Positions 22,328-34,059 of a stretch of 64,000 nucleotides of DNA are shown here, piece after piece. The notes beneath the pieces were generated by a model. The model was not told the origin of the DNA. It worked only from the letters and a program-made list of their open reading frames with translations, and did no database searches. Within the stretch, counting starts at the first letter, position 1. Every line of letters starts with the position of its first letter. Origin of the DNA: Acheta domesticus (Eukaryota; Arthropoda; Insecta; Orthoptera; Gryllidae); the NCBI GenBank assembly GCA_031308135.1, contig JAHLJT010009436.1, positions 215,735,420 through 215,799,419 on the forward strand, read 5' to 3'. The translations under genes and the position numbers were made by a program.

Positions 22328-22440
22328 CAACGCATCAACTACTAAGTTTATAACTCTCGTAAGTGTAGTGCATGTTATATACCCAGAGGGTTCCTCCACT
22401 GCTCGAGCGTGAGATCCATCTTGCGTAGAATCCCCCACGC
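22328..22440 (+). mobile_element. dispersed repeat family A, copy 3 (fragment)
   Basis: Carries ATCAACTACTAAG, GTGTAGTGCATGTTAT (22364-22379) and GTGAGATCC, matching the left end of copies 1 and 2, then breaks off. Confidence 0.65.
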
Positions 22441-22905
22441 TAAATTTGGAATTAGATTCCATTCAAATGTAGTCCAATGTCACAACATACACAAAGAGTA
22501 TATTTTACAATTGAAAAATGCTTACCGTACATACGAATTTGAAGTAAAATCATACTGTATTAGAAAACGTAAATAAGGCAGACTTCCATATAACGTAGAT
22601 GTAATGATGAATTAACATGTATTCCGCGCTTTATGTGGCAGAAAAGATGAAGAAACAAAAAAACAATGGATAGGAGTGACTTCTAAATCCCTAACTAAGA
22701 TGTGAGCCCAGAAAAAAGGTACAAAACTGAAGAGTTCAAGTAAACAAAGCGATCATAATAAACATATCACAAACCAAGCAGATTTTCAAAATACGACTTA
22801 GGAATCCAAATTTTAGAACACCACACAAGAAACTTCTGTCCAGTGACAAAGCGAGCAGGGCGCAACAGAAAAGGTGACGCCATGAAATGAAGGCCTCGTG
22901 GGGAT
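22441..22905. other. AT-rich stretch, nothing recognised
   Basis: Unique AT-rich sequence. Confidence 0.6.
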
Positions 22906-23280
22906 TCACACACTTGCAGCGTTTCGCCACGCCGTACCTGCCGGCAGCGCCCCCTCCCCTCTCTCCACCCCCCTAACTCACATTCCGGTAATTTACTCCG
23001 GGAAGTGGCAGCGCGCCGCGGGGCGGCGTGCCGCGCCTCCAGCATGCGTTCTCATTTAAACAACATATTTTACGCGGCCAAAATTAGCGTTAGTGCTCGC
23101 ATAAAATTTATATCCAGCAAATTCCGCGCTGCGCGAGAGAGCTCCGCGCCGGAGGAGGGGGCCGAGAGAGGGGATGAGCGGGTCTTTGAGGGGGGAGAAT
23201 GAGCGAGACGAGAAAGGAGAGGGGATGAGTTAGGCGGGGAGAAGGGGAGGGCAAGGAGTGGCGACAAAAAACAGTCACTG
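22906..23280. promoter_or_regulatory. CpG-island-like block with a minus-strand donor
   Basis: A minus-strand donor (GAAT|GTGAGTTAG, at about 22982-22974) follows a short open frame starting at an ATG near 23045. The block could hold a first exon, but no promoter element supports it. The right half (23150-23260) is purine-rich. Confidence 0.25.
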
Positions 23281-23900
23281 TTGCTATGACGCGCGTGGAA
23301 GTTTGTAAAGATGCATGAGAGGATATGCATGTGCGTAAGAAGGATAGTGACAGTTGAGAATCTCAGAGTCCGAACTCGTAACTTTTGTACCACCTGGGTT
23401 ACGTAAGAGAAGAGCAACATTTGGTCTCAGATGGAGAGTTTCACTTCAAAACTTTCCTTCAATTATATATTAGTTCGCTTTGAAAGAAAGGTGCATTACT
23501 ATAATGCACCTAAGTAAGTTTACATATCTAAATTTTATCATCCAGTACAAAACAATCCTGCAGATTATTAATATTGCTGAAACCTCGTTTAAAAGTAATA
23601 ATAAAATTATACCTTATACTAACACGTCCAATATCATATGAACGTTCATCAGCACTCAATAACGCAGTGGTACCAACAAGGGGAGGGAAATTAATATTTT
23701 AGCGACAATGCCTCAGTTGCTGGGATTGAGAACGTCATCAAACTAAAGGCATAATGATAAAAGTTCCCATACGTGATCGGCAAGACCAATTTCGAATTCT
23801 TGATGATCAAATAAGAAAATAAGAAATCCCAAAGCGTCTTGAATTCTACTACACTTGATCACCTCCAACTGCAGCTCAGCACCAGATATTACGCTCGGAC
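23281..23900. other. AT-rich stretch, nothing recognised
   Basis: Unique sequence. Confidence 0.6.
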
Positions 23901-24530
23901 GTACTTGAACGTAAAACACAACCCGAGCTAAACGACACCAAGAGCCACACGAGGCACCAGCAGCGAAGAGCACCGATGTGTTCTCAATTCGCGCGAATGG
24001 CGACCGCTATATTATCCCGACTCGCGGCACCGGACCGGGACGGCCGCGCATTCACAGTCGTCGAGTCCGTTTATGGGCTATTGGATGTGCAGTGTAATTG
24101 TTATGGTACAAAACGGGTGGCTTTTCATACGGAGCACGCGGTTGTCGCGCTGGGTGGCACCGCGCGGCTCGCGATGATGAAATATCGCGCGCGCCGCCTC
24201 CGTCCGTTATGAACTTGGAATGCGCGTTTAATTCGAATTGGTTTGCATTTACGCGCTAAATCTTCGCGCAGCAACGTGAATTCGACGACACGTCCATACA
24301 ATCCCACGTTAAGTGTGTGCTAGTGCGAATTGGTTCCGAACAGAACACGTCGCGCCGTGGCATCGTGTTCCGTTTTTTAAACGACTGCATTTATTATGCT
24401 GTACACGCTGTTTAATGTTAAGAGAATGCCTCCATCCGTGTGATGGACGTTCAGTGTAAGACCGCTTCAACGTCCCAGCAGCAGTCCGTGCATCCACAAA
24501 CAGGGGAGGCCGTCATGTATGTTCAAGCTG
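23901..24530. other. CpG-rich, non-repetitive block
   Basis: Unlike most GC blocks here it is evenly mixed and free of simple repeats, with several homeodomain-type TAATT and TTTATGG cores. It may be a conserved regulatory region, but no function can be shown. Confidence 0.35.
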
Positions 24531-24540
24531 CTTCTATAGC

Positions 24541-24630
24541 GCCAGACATGACGCGGCGCTTTGTGATTGGACGGCGGACCGGAAGTGAGCTGTAGGGAGG
24601 GCCCTCTTCCGGCGTCGCGAGCTCTTATTT
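24541..24630 (+). promoter_or_regulatory. TATA-less promoter-like segment
   Basis: In order: ATTGG (24566-24570, a reverse CCAAT box), ACCGGAAGTG (24578-24587, ETS/GABP type), CTTCCGGCG (24605-24613, an inverted ETS core) and an ATG at 24631. The cluster within 70 bases is typical of CpG-island promoters. It could drive either strand. Confidence 0.45.
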
Positions 24631-24786
24631 ATGACGCGGTTCTGCACGCGTCGGCGTCTGAGGCGAGGAAGGCAGAGGAGAGACGGCTGCGGCAACGGCG
24701 GCAGTGACGAAGATCGCGTTTCTAAGGCCAAAATCGCCGTTACTAGTGCGGAAAATGGCAAAAGAGCTACTGACTATAGGGGCAAG
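24631..24786 (+). CDS. candidate first coding exon, gene not recognised
   Basis: An ATG lies about 45 bases after the paired ETS sites. It opens 52 codons that end at the donor CAAG|GTAAGA (GT at 24787-24788), leaving phase 0. The N-terminal half is Arg-rich and is followed by SKAKIAVTSAENGKRATDYR. No signal peptide or domain is recognised, and the frame also stays open past the donor. The promoter motifs are the better evidence, so the segment may instead be 5' UTR. Confidence 0.25.
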
Positions 24787-25355
24787 GTAAGAGGCGGTAG
24801 AGAGACGGAGATTCTAGCCGAGCTTGAGGTGCTTGTAACAGCGGGAGTGGTTGGGAGGACAGATGCGGCAGGCGAATGCGGGAAAGGTTGTGGTGGAAGC
24901 TCGGTTGACGGCGGAGGAGGTGACGCCGCGTCCGCGCTTTGAAGGACAGCGTTGCCGGGACTGAAGGGCTGTTGAAGGGCCGCTGAAGGGCCAGCTTCGC
25001 GCGCGAACCGCGCTCTCGCTCCGCCCAATACGCCCCCGCCCGCGCCGCCGACGCCGCCACCCTAGAAGGCCCCTACGCGTCTCGTCGCGCCGCGGCGCAG
25101 TCGAGAGGCCGGGAAGCGTGAAGGATGGTCTCTCCACTTCATCGCTACTTTCCAAACACGACGGGTCCACTCCCCTGGTTTTGAAGATGGCAGAAAACCT
25201 GTGCTGAGAGGAACCCTAGGGGGCTCGCGGCCGAGCGGGGGGGGGGTCTAACTTGAAGAAGCGACGTTTCAACGTGAGGCACTACCTTCTGGCACAGACA
25301 CCGACGCGTCAGCCCTTCTTTTATGGCATGTTCCTTAGCCGTTGTCGCTCCCAAC
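24787..25355. other. continuation of the CpG-rich region
   Basis: High-CpG sequence, presumably first intron if the exon call is right. A G-run lies at 25238-25247. Confidence 0.5.
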
Positions 25356-25655
25356 TCTTGAAATAAGCGTTTCTCTTCTTCTCGAAGTTCTTAACTCTTC
25401 ACATTTTTTCAGTATTTCAATTTTGCAGTCTTTCAACTGTATTTACGTCCTTTACAAATTAATGTTTATCTATCTTCTACTTTGTTCTAGGCTGTTACAG
25501 TTTGTCATCGACTGACATGAGTTTTTCCCACTTTTTTCAATTTTCTACCCTCGCTTTCTTTTATTGTCTCACATTTCTTTACTGCCGTGTGGGGGGAGGG
25601 CGCGTATGCCTTAGTCTTAACACGGGTTTTTCGCCTTAAAAAGTCTTCCCACGAT
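25356..25655. other. pyrimidine-rich stretch
   Basis: T- and C-rich on the plus strand. Nothing coding recognised. Confidence 0.55.
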
Positions 25656-25856
25656 CTGTCTGTGTCTGTCTCTATTTCTCTCTGTGTGTCTGTCTCTGTC
25701 TTTGTCGCTGTGTCTGTTTGTCTCTGTGTCCGTTTATCTGTGTGTCTCTGTGTCTGTCTCTGTCTGTCTGACTCTCTTTGTCTCTCGCTCCAAATGTCTT
25801 TCTGTGTCTCACTGACTATCCCTCTCTGACCTTCTCTATCTCCCTCTCACACACAC
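25656..25856. repeat. degenerate (TCTG)n/(TC)n simple repeat
   Basis: About 190 bases of TGTCTC, TGTGTC and TCTCTG units ending in CACACACA. Confidence 0.9.
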
Positions 25857-26814
25857 GTTACAACCTCATTTGCTCTTGCAAATGCTCTTGCTCCTCATTT
25901 GCTCTTGCTCGCAACAGCATACTTTTCCTCCCATAAACTTCTCCTTGCTGCAAAATTTGCACTCTTGGTCTCGTGGAGCGAAAACCACGCTTTCCCAATA
26001 CATCAAGAGAGTTTAATGAGCACACATTCAACTTCTCCAAGTTCTCGTATCTCGCGAGCAGTTGGGAGCGTTACGCAAAGTTTGACGAAAGTTAACGGGA
26101 TAAATAGAGCATATTTTCAATCTGAATAACTCACGACCTTCATTCGTTTTTACGCCTCGTCCCTCGATAATGGAGCAGCAAGGTGGAACGCACTTAACGA
26201 GCGGGTTAACTTTCAAGACTTTCCTCGAAAATACCACAGTAGGTTGAATGACGTTTTACCGCTCTCTCACACAATGGAATCACTCACATTAGAAATCCAT
26301 TATGACCTAAATGAGCGAGCCGCCATTAAAACAAAAAAGAGAAAAAGAACGGCATTACTTAAGAGGAACGTTTATAGAGAGCTTCTAAAAATATTCTAAA
26401 AACCACACTAAGAAACAACAAAATGTGAATATGATTCCTCAAAACCCCATTTTATTTATAATTACCTTGTTTATAGTACAAAATGTCTGGAATTATTCAT
26501 AGGAAAAATAAAAAAGTTTGAAAACAGCAAACCCTCGTTTTTTACCGATAGCACAATTCGAAACACTATATGTTCAATTAAGAGATGCGCAAATACGCAA
26601 TATTCAAATAAGAGATTTCACCTTCAGAAGTTAACAACTGATTCGAAAGGTATTCCTAGTTTGGCTTTACGAAGTTCTCTGGACTACGAAACTGTATAGT
26701 TGCATATACAATTTTGAGGTAATTAATGTGCTCTGAATATTTTGAAATACTAAAACTTACTTTGAATTGGAAAATAAGAATGAGATACCTTTGAAACCCG
26801 CAGTAGAATTTTAT
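25857..26814. other. AT-rich stretch with a short tandem repeat at its left
   Basis: 25866-25911 repeats CATTTGCTCTTGC and CAAATGCTCTTGC. The remainder is unique and AT-rich. Confidence 0.6.
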
Positions 26815-27310
26815 GCTCGCCACGTCCCAATTCCCACCACCCCTGGCAGTCGACTCGGGGACCGCCAGGTCGAGAGGTCGCCAGCCAGCGGGATCGGGTT
26901 CGTCCACCGAGACGCTTTTGGCCCACACGGGGCCACTCCCCTCCTCCGGCCCGCGCCGGCCCGCAGATCCTCCGGGCCGGGCGACCCGTGCGCCGGCGGT
27001 AAGCCGATCCAGCGACCCACAATGCGTCATTAGCATAGCTTCCTCCCCCGGCACCGGGACGCTGCAGTCCGCGGCCTCCGCCGCAGGGGGCTGGGGGCGG
27101 GGTGGGGTGGGGGCTTCCGGCGGCCGTCGCGGTTCCGGCGCAGTGACGCTGCAGTTCGGGCCACCTCCGCCCCGCCCCCCTCCCCTTCCCCTCCACCGCA
27201 GTGATGTGGATTGGTCCCGCCCCCAGATAAGCCACGACGACGGCGTCGCTAATGAACAAATGCACGCGGATGTGAACACGCACTCTTGGGATGGGCGTGG
27301 TTCTCTTGAT
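26815..27310. promoter_or_regulatory. CpG island with CCAAT, GC box and GATA motif
   Basis: ATTGG (27210-27214) abuts CCCGCCCCC (27216-27224), which is a GC box next to CCAAT when read on the minus strand. AGATAAG (27225-27231), a GATA site, follows at once. The island is 500 bases, CpG-dense and not built of simple repeats. The most natural promoter direction is minus. No donor was identified downstream. Confidence 0.45.
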
Positions 27311-27859
27311 CCCTTCCTTCCTGCGCTGAGTTTCTAAGAAATTGCCGGAGTGATTCGTAAGAATTTACAATGTCGAGCATTTACACGAAACAAAAGCAAA
27401 ACTACAAAATATAATCGCTCTTTAAGCCAAAGAACACTCAGAAATTCTAAAAAAAAATAAAAAAAATGAATGTATTAAATCTGATGAATAGAAGAGAATA
27501 ATAGCTACATAAAGAATATAATAGGTATTAGCTGGAATGGAAATTCCAAATAACGGGTTTAAAAATAAATCCTCAGAATGTAAATTAACTCACAACTTTA
27601 TTTTTAGCTCTAAAGACCATTGTATTTTCCATGACCATCGCAATGGTAACTATATCATATCCGAAGATCCCACGAATGACACGATAAAATCTTAAAATGT
27701 GATCCGTGGAAGGCAGACGATTAATGAAATTGGAGCGAAACTCCATTCCACCTACGAGCTACTGAGCAACTGTTCTGGGAAGAGAAATAAATTCATGATG
27801 GTGATTACTTACTTTTAATGGAATGGGTTTATTCATCTAATCCTGGCTTGTAATTCCAA
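27311..27859. other. AT-rich stretch, nothing recognised
   Basis: Unique AT-rich sequence, presumed intronic if the minus-strand gene model holds. Confidence 0.5.
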
Positions 27860-27893
27860 ACTCACCTAAAAAAGGAAAGAAAACAAATTTCAT
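27860..27893 (-). other. candidate recursive splice site (ratchet point)
   Basis: On the minus strand a pyrimidine tract (27893-27868, with TTTTCTTTCCTTTTTT) runs directly into AG|GTGAGT (27867-27860), so a consensus acceptor and a consensus donor share one junction with no exon between them. Such sites let long introns be removed stepwise, as established for Drosophila genes. It lies between the candidate exons at 36398-36440 and 21449-21469, where a 15-kb intron would need it. One motif match alone can arise by chance. Confidence 0.35.
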
Positions 27894-28544
27894 TTTTCAA
27901 TTTTCATCAGAGGTATTAGTAGTACAAGTGTGCCATAAATACTTGAAAGGAAGGCAAATCATGAAAAACAACATGCATAGAATACAAGCATTGTTATGAA
28001 GATTTCACAAATGCGACGAAGTCGGATGTCAGATTTCTGAGAAAAGAAACACGGTAAATTATACATTTTTTCCTAGAATCGAACGTTAATTATAAAGTCT
28101 ACAGACCGTAAAGTAATCGGACTTTTTTCCGAAGCAATCAAAGATCAGTGGTTTCGTTGGATGAGGCCGTCCATGTTTCAATATTCAAAACACGTGATTT
28201 GTATTCATTTTATTAAAATGAAATCGTTACAATTTAAATAATTTTGAAGAAAAAAACACTTTATTTTCAAAGTTATTATTAAGTTTTTATGTTATTATGA
28301 GGAGACATTACTTATCGTTCTGTTATTCCTATTCACATAATTTATGTCATATGACAAAGAGTTAAATTATGGTCACATAACGGTTAAATTTCTTCCGAGA
28401 AAAATTATAAGCGAACTAATGAACCATCATTTTTGGAAACAATGAAAAAATCAACAAAAAAATTTAATGTGACTCAATATATATGTAATGTCAGATACAA
28501 ACCGATGCAATTCGAGGAACAAGTCAAGATTGGACACATCATAC
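27894..28544. other. AT-rich stretch, possible transposon-end remnant
   Basis: CAGACCGTAAAGTAATCGG (28102-28120) followed by GACTTTTTT is reminiscent of the end of a mariner-type element, but no partner end or transposase was found. Confidence 0.35.
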
Positions 28545-29640
28545 GCCTGCCCTTTCACGAGCTGTCCCAGTAACTTTGCACGTGCCTCGGCCAAAACCCC
28601 GCTAATGCGCACGCCATGCCTGGCGACCCGCGCTCGCCAATAAATCGGACTTCTAAAACCGCACGACGGGGAGGGGGCGGGGCGGCAAGCGACGCGTCGC
28701 AGAAATATTTCACGGGCGCGTCACAGAAGCCACCGCGGCGATTCCGCCCCAACACTTGTCTCTCCTTCCGCTTCATTCGGCGCGCAAAGCCACTCGGCCG
28801 TAACGCTTAATGCGATTGGCCGTTCCCCTTCGAGAGATCGCCCGGCGGGCCAATAACGACGCCGAGGTTAACGGAGCGGCGGGTAACCGCCGGCAGTAGC
28901 CGCCCCGCTACCGCCGTCGACCCAGTTGGGCGTGTCGCCGCTATCACGGACGCCGACGGGGCTGGAGATACACCTTCCTCGGGCGGGAGGGGGGGAGGGG
29001 ATGTCCTGGTCCGGCGGCGATAACACACGACGACGAGGCTGCTCCCGGGGCCTCGCGGCCGCCTCAACGACTTTCCGCCGCGGTCGGGGGGACATGATAA
29101 TAAATTTCCCGGAACGATGGAGAAGTATGTTGGGAGACTTCTGAATCACGCGGCCCCTCGGAGCGAGCGGCCAAGGGCCGAGGCAGCAGGGACGGGGGAG
29201 GGTCAATCTCGCGGATGGCCGGAGGGCCCGGCCACTCACCGGGCCTGTTAATTAGATATTGTTCTTGGCCCCGGAGAGTCTCCTTCGGCGCCCCCGCGTC
29301 CGGGCCCCGCCCGCTCCCTCCGCCGCCCCCGCGCCGCCGTCGGGCGCTCGGATCTGATCGAGTTACGCGCGGTGGGCAATCTGACCCGAGTTTTCCTCGG
29401 CAAACGCGGTTACCGCCTGCCCCCTTCCCGCCCTAATCGAGGGTGAAGAGGCCGCTCCTGAGCGGTGGGTGGGGCCCGGGCTGGGCGGGGGTAGCAAGGG
29501 GGGTGGGCATCGAACTCTCCTTCAATCGATGGAGGACGCGCTCCTCCGTCTTCGTGGAGTGCTCGGCCGCTCGAGATGGGCGGGTTGTTGAGTGAGCGAG
29601 CGGGACGTGGGATGTGGGAAACTGGGGACAGGAGATTTTA
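28545..29640. promoter_or_regulatory. large CpG island with CCAAT boxes and a minus-strand donor
   Basis: At 1.1 kb this is among the longest GC blocks. ATTGG (28815-28819) and CCAAT (28851-28855) lie close together. On the minus strand the donor CCCG|GTGAGT (GT at 29239-29238) follows a 200-base CpG-rich stretch (29240-29430) that could be a non-coding first exon. TTAATTAGATAT (29248-29259) is a homeodomain-type core. No ATG-initiated frame here is recognised. Confidence 0.4.
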
Positions 29641-30719
29641 GGAAGGATAACCTGGAGAAATGGAAGTTTTACGTAGAGAAGAAGCAGATGACTCTTCAAA
29701 TGTAAGATTTTAGAGTGCCTGGTTTCAATTGAGGAAGACTGAGTTACCGGTGCCAATATTCATTAGGCTGGAGATGAAAATAAACTTCGAAATAATATTT
29801 GTATTAAGGAATTCTTCGTATTACGAATTTACGTTTTACTTCTCTTATAAAAGAAGGTTTGTATGTTATTTTGCCTAAGCCCAATATCATCCAAAGGACG
29901 GAGATGTACATTCGTAACTGCAATATAAACAACATTTATTTCTGATGGAAATACTTGCAACAATTAATCAATAGATTTCTTCATTGCATCAATACTATGT
30001 TACAGAAATTGTAGAAAAATGAATAAAACACGGAGTAAATTTTCTGCAATCTCAAGGTGAGAGTGGATTAAATTGACAAAATAAATATTATCTTGCGTCA
30101 CGTCTTCACTCCAGAATGGTGAGAATACATTCGAACTATATTTTAGAGAACACCTGTACGGTAAACAATTGCAACGTCCGATCATTTGTAACCAAATTTT
30201 TGTCGATCCTTTATTGCGAATAAAAGGTAAATTAAAATTAATGAATGTTCGATGCGCCCTTGGCTTATTTGTGCTGACAAAATACTGAAAAAGAAACTGT
30301 AGGTACCAGTTTAACGGCCAAATAGCCGTTATCAATAATTTTATAACAATGAGATATTCCTTAAGAATTAGAACTATTTTTACAAAATTATTTCAGTTAT
30401 GTCTTTCCAAAGAAATATCTCATTTTATAACTTCGGGCTTTTAATCAGCAGGCACTAAAAGGTACGTCAAACGTAGTAATGAAAACCCTCTTCGTCAAGC
30501 TCAATAAAACCCAAAAGCATACGCCTCCTCATTCAATATCTTTACACAAATCGATATTGCACTTAATGATGAGCGCATTTTCTCCCCCGAAATAATGAAA
30601 CATCGCTCGGGTAAAACGCTCACGGAACGAGTGACATTTTGACGTAACTATTAAGAACCCTTCATCACGCCATTCAGGAAAAAAATAAAGACGAGAAAAA
30701 AAACAAGAAGTAAAAGAAC
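29641..30719. other. AT-rich stretch, nothing recognised
   Basis: Unique AT-rich sequence. Confidence 0.6.
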
Positions 30720-31212
30720 GGGCACTTGGACGTTCCGCAACGTCACCCGTAGCAGCCTCATCGATCAGTCGAATCGCGCTCTCGTCCGCCGCCTCCGCCG
30801 TCGCGTCCAGGCTCGTCTCCTCCGCGCGCGGCGGACAGTCTCTGGGCGTGACTGACTGCTTGTCAGCTTCGCGCCGGACACAACTCGACGTTTGACGGAG
30901 CGCGAGCCGCCTGCCTCTCCCCTCCGGCCGCGGAGGCGCGCGAGCGCGGGAGGGCGAGGGCGGACGCGCAAGACGTGACCGCTGTAATTCCATTTCGCTA
31001 ACGCCTACCCCCGCCGCGAACCGAACCAGGAGTCGACTCCGGAGCGGGGGCGGACGTCTCGTCCGACAACCCGTTCCGACCTCCGCGCCGCGCCGCTGGC
31101 CAGGATCCGCGCCCCGCGCTCGGAAGCTGCTGCTGCTGCTGCCGTCGCCGCCGCTACTTCCTGAAATATTCACCCGCGCGAGTGGCGGACTCCGCAGTCA
31201 CATGACGTATTA
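30720..31212. other. CpG-island-like block
   Basis: Dense CpG sequence with a CTG run (31130-31142) on its right. The open minus-strand frame (30529-31173) crosses it without recognisable domains and is treated as a GC-rich artefact. Confidence 0.55.
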
Positions 31213-31269
31213 GTGTCAGCTGGAGGGAATCCCGACGGGTGTTTCATATTTCAAGGCGCTCCGGGAGGC

Positions 31270-31600
31270 CGGAGCGCAGCGTCGGAGGCGGTGGAAGCGG
31301 TGGCGGCGGTGGCGGCGGTGGTGGTGGCGGCGGTGGTGGCGGCGGTGGTGGCGGTGGCGGTGGTAGCGGCGGAGTTGGCAGCGGAGGTGGTGGCGGCGGC
31401 GTTGGTAGCGGCGGTGGCAGCGGTGGCGGCGGCGACGGTGGCGGCGGTGGCGGTCGCGGCTTTACCGACAGCGTGGGCCGCGGTGGCGACCGGGCCGGCG
31501 TTGGCCGCATGGACGGCGTGGGCGGCTTGGGAGGCGATGGCGACCGGGTTGGCGTTGACGGCGCGGGCGGCTGTGTCGACCAGGGCGGCGGGAGCGAGCT
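31270..31600. repeat. (GGT/GGC)n imperfect trinucleotide tract
   Basis: About 330 bases of GGY triplets, with the 31290-31370 core nearly perfect, degrading to the right. Frames read poly-Gly, poly-Val/Ala or poly-Pro and are not taken as genes. Confidence 0.92.
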
Positions 31601-32384
31601 CCCCCGCTGGATGCAGTGCTGGTTTCGCGGATTCTCCGTTTCTGACGTTCTGCGAAACGGCGTCCCGCGGTTTAACGGGAAGATTGTACGCGTCGGATTA
31701 CGCGCTTAAGCGCTCTCGCTTGCATACTTCTGTTTGGGAAACGTCGCGGCCCCGTCACGAGAGCGGGATACAATGGATCTGCTGAGAGCAAACATGGCTC
31801 AACTTCCATAATTGCTTTGTCTGCTTTATTTTAAAGGCATCAGAATCTGACAAGGAAAGGTACCGAAAAGAACACGAAGACGTTCTTTGCTTCAGTTTTG
31901 TAAAATTTAAAATGCACTTGAAAAAATAAATGTTCGATAATGATATATTTTTTATGGACAGAAACGGAACTGTGATCCACTAAAAAACATAAAGAAAAAA
32001 TACATATATTCTATTATATGTTTTCCACAATTCTTTTTGAACTTTTTTAAAGTACCACTTCTTAATGGTTTTAAAACTTCATTTTGGTGTCACGTCCGAA
32101 AGGCAAACACCAAGGCTCCCCCTGGGTATCGAGGTCCTCCCTAAGAGTAGGGGTTCAATGAGAAATTGGGTTCACATTCCAATATATCTTAATATAATAC
32201 GAGCATTTTTATGAATCCTTTTAGTGTTTTCAGCAAACTATTCATATATCCATAAGCAAGTGGTAAACAAATGATATACATTTCGTGTACTTTTACTCAT
32301 GCAGCTTCAGGTTATATTCTAGAAAGATTTATGCATGAGAACATAAATTACATGAAGTCAATGCATCAATTAATACGATCAATA
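31601..32384. other. GC shoulder then AT-rich stretch
   Basis: GC-rich until about 31790, AT-rich afterwards. GGGGTTCAATG (32150-32160) faintly resembles a B box. No feature is called. Confidence 0.5.
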
Positions 32385-32503
32385 TCCACTAAGTGATCAA
32401 ACGTATCCGGACACTTCCACAAACATGTGTTTTTCATTTTAGGTGCATTGTGCTGGCACTTACTGCCAGGTACTCAATATCAGCAACCGCAGTAGTCATT
32501 AGA

Positions 32504-32506
<3 letters not shown>

Positions 32507-32554
<48 letters not shown>
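32507..32554. repeat. (GA)n microsatellite inside the Tc1-like element
   Basis: Twenty-four GA units occupy the leader between the left end and the transposase start (32559). Confidence 0.97.
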
Positions 32555-32555
<1 letters not shown>

Positions 32556-32558
32556 AGA

Positions 32559-33588
32559 ATGAAGCGTTCCGCAGAACTCACGGACTTCGAATGTGGTCAG
32601 GTGATTGGGTGTCACATGTGTCAGAAGTCTGTAGATGAGATTTCCACACTCCTAAACATCCCTAGGGACGCTTTTTCTGATGTGATAGTGCAGTGGAAAC
32701 GTGAAGGGACACGTATAGCACAAAAGCGTACAGGCCGACCCCGTCTGTCGACTGTCAGAGACCGCCGACAGTTGAAGAGGGGCGTAAAGTGTAGTAGGCA
32801 GACATCTATCCAGACCATCACACATGAAGTCCAAACTGCATGAGGATTCACTCCAAGTACTATGACAGTTAGGCAGAAGGTGAGAAAACTTAAATTCCAT
32901 GGTCGACCCGCTTCTCTTAAGCCACACATCATGGAGATAAATGCCGAACGACGCCTTGCTTGATGTAAGGAGCGTAAACATTGGACGATTGAACAGTGGA
33001 AAACCGTGATGTGGAGTGACAAATCAAGGTACACAATGTGGCGATCCAAAGGGAGATGTGGGTATGGCGAATGCCCGGTGAACATCATTTGCCAGCGTGT
33101 GTAATGCAAACAGCGAAATTCAGAGGCGGTGGTGTTACTGTGTGGTCGTATTTTTCATGGAGGGGGCTTGCACCCGTTTTGTTTTGCATGGCACCATCAC
33201 GGCTCAGGCCTAGGTTGATGTTTTAAACACGTTCTTGCGTCTCACTGTTGAAGAGCAATTCAGGGATGACGGCTGAATCTTTCATCACGAACGAGCACCT
33301 ATTCATGCTACACGGCCTGTGGCAGAGTGGTTACTCGACAATAACATCCCAGTAATGGACTGACCTGTACAGAGTCCTGACTTGAATCTTATCGAACACC
33401 TTTGGGATGTTTTGGAACGCCGACGTCGTGCCAGCCCTCACCGACCTACATCGATATCTCTCCTCAATGTATCACTCCATGAAGAATGGGCTGCTATTCC
33501 CCAAGAAACCTTCCAGCGCCAGATTGAAAGTATGCCCGCGAGAGTGGAAGCTGTCATCAAGGTTAAGGGTGGGCCAACATCTTATTGA
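32559..33588 (+). pseudogene. Tc1-family transposase, inactivated
   Basis: The start at 32559 opens 94 codons with a helix-turn-helix-type N-terminus (ELTDFECGQVIG, then SVDEISTLLNIPRDA) and an AT-hook-like GRPR motif. A TGA at 32841-32843 interrupts it, and another in-frame stop follows near 32962. The first catalytic region is visible as WSDKSRY (Asp at 33018-33020) and the block GGGVTVWSYFSWRGLAP lies at about 33125-33175 in another frame. The second catalytic Asp region (33263-33300) is degraded. The third region reads SPDLNLIEHLWDVLERRR after a TGA at 33360-33362, and the C-terminus ends at 33588. Stops, at least one frame change and the damaged catalytic triad make activity impossible. 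Confidence 0.9.
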
Positions 33589-33685
33589 ATTCCAGCATCA
33601 CCGATGGAGGGCGCCACGCTCTGGTAAGTCATTTTCAGCCACGTGTCCGGATACTTTTGACTGTATGACTGTGTCACTAAGTGTA

Positions 33686-34059
33686 TGTTCTAGTATATGT
33701 AATAATGAACGCAGAAAGTCGTATTAATATTATTAATACGCAGATCACCTTTCTCAAGATTGCGCAATGAAATCGATTTAGCGAATGAAATCGATTCGCC
33801 AAAATTAAGATCTTTGACAAACATCCTCAATGAAAGGAATTTATAACGAATAAAGCAACCTCTATTGACTTTTGATTGTGAGTCGGAATTTATTAGATTT
33901 TTTATCGTTTTGAGCAAAAACAACATTGCTTTATGTGAGTACTGCGAATTCTTAAGTGAATAATACATTTGAGCACCAGCTCAAAATTTTCGCGAACGTG
34001 ATCAAATTTCCAACTGTAGTCATCATGCATAAGGTTCCACACACCAGTGCTTTTATAGT
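33686..34059. other. AT-rich stretch with a perfect palindrome
   Basis: CGTATTAATATTATTAATACG (arms CGTATTAAT about 33719-33740) lies about 35 bases outside the right end of the Tc1-like element. Confidence 0.6.

Larger units (their letters stand above)
32385..33683 (+). mobile_element. Tc1-like transposon, degenerate
   Basis: Inverted ends share CACTWAGTGA and GTATCCGGACAC. The left end is 32387-32414 and the right end runs about 33638-33683 in reverse. The left end lacks about 13 bases present between the shared blocks at the right end. TA dinucleotides flank it (32383-32384 and 33684-33685), as expected for the family. Its length of 1.3 kb is in the family range. It holds one transposase gene in the plus direction, broken by stops and frame changes. 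Confidence 0.92.

Noticed and set aside
28102..28130. mariner element
   Set aside because: Only one possible end is visible. No second end, TA pair or transposase remnant was found.
31213..31785. Open frames encoding poly-Gly, poly-Val/Ala and poly-Pro
   Set aside because: They are translations of a GGY trinucleotide tract in three frames on both strands.
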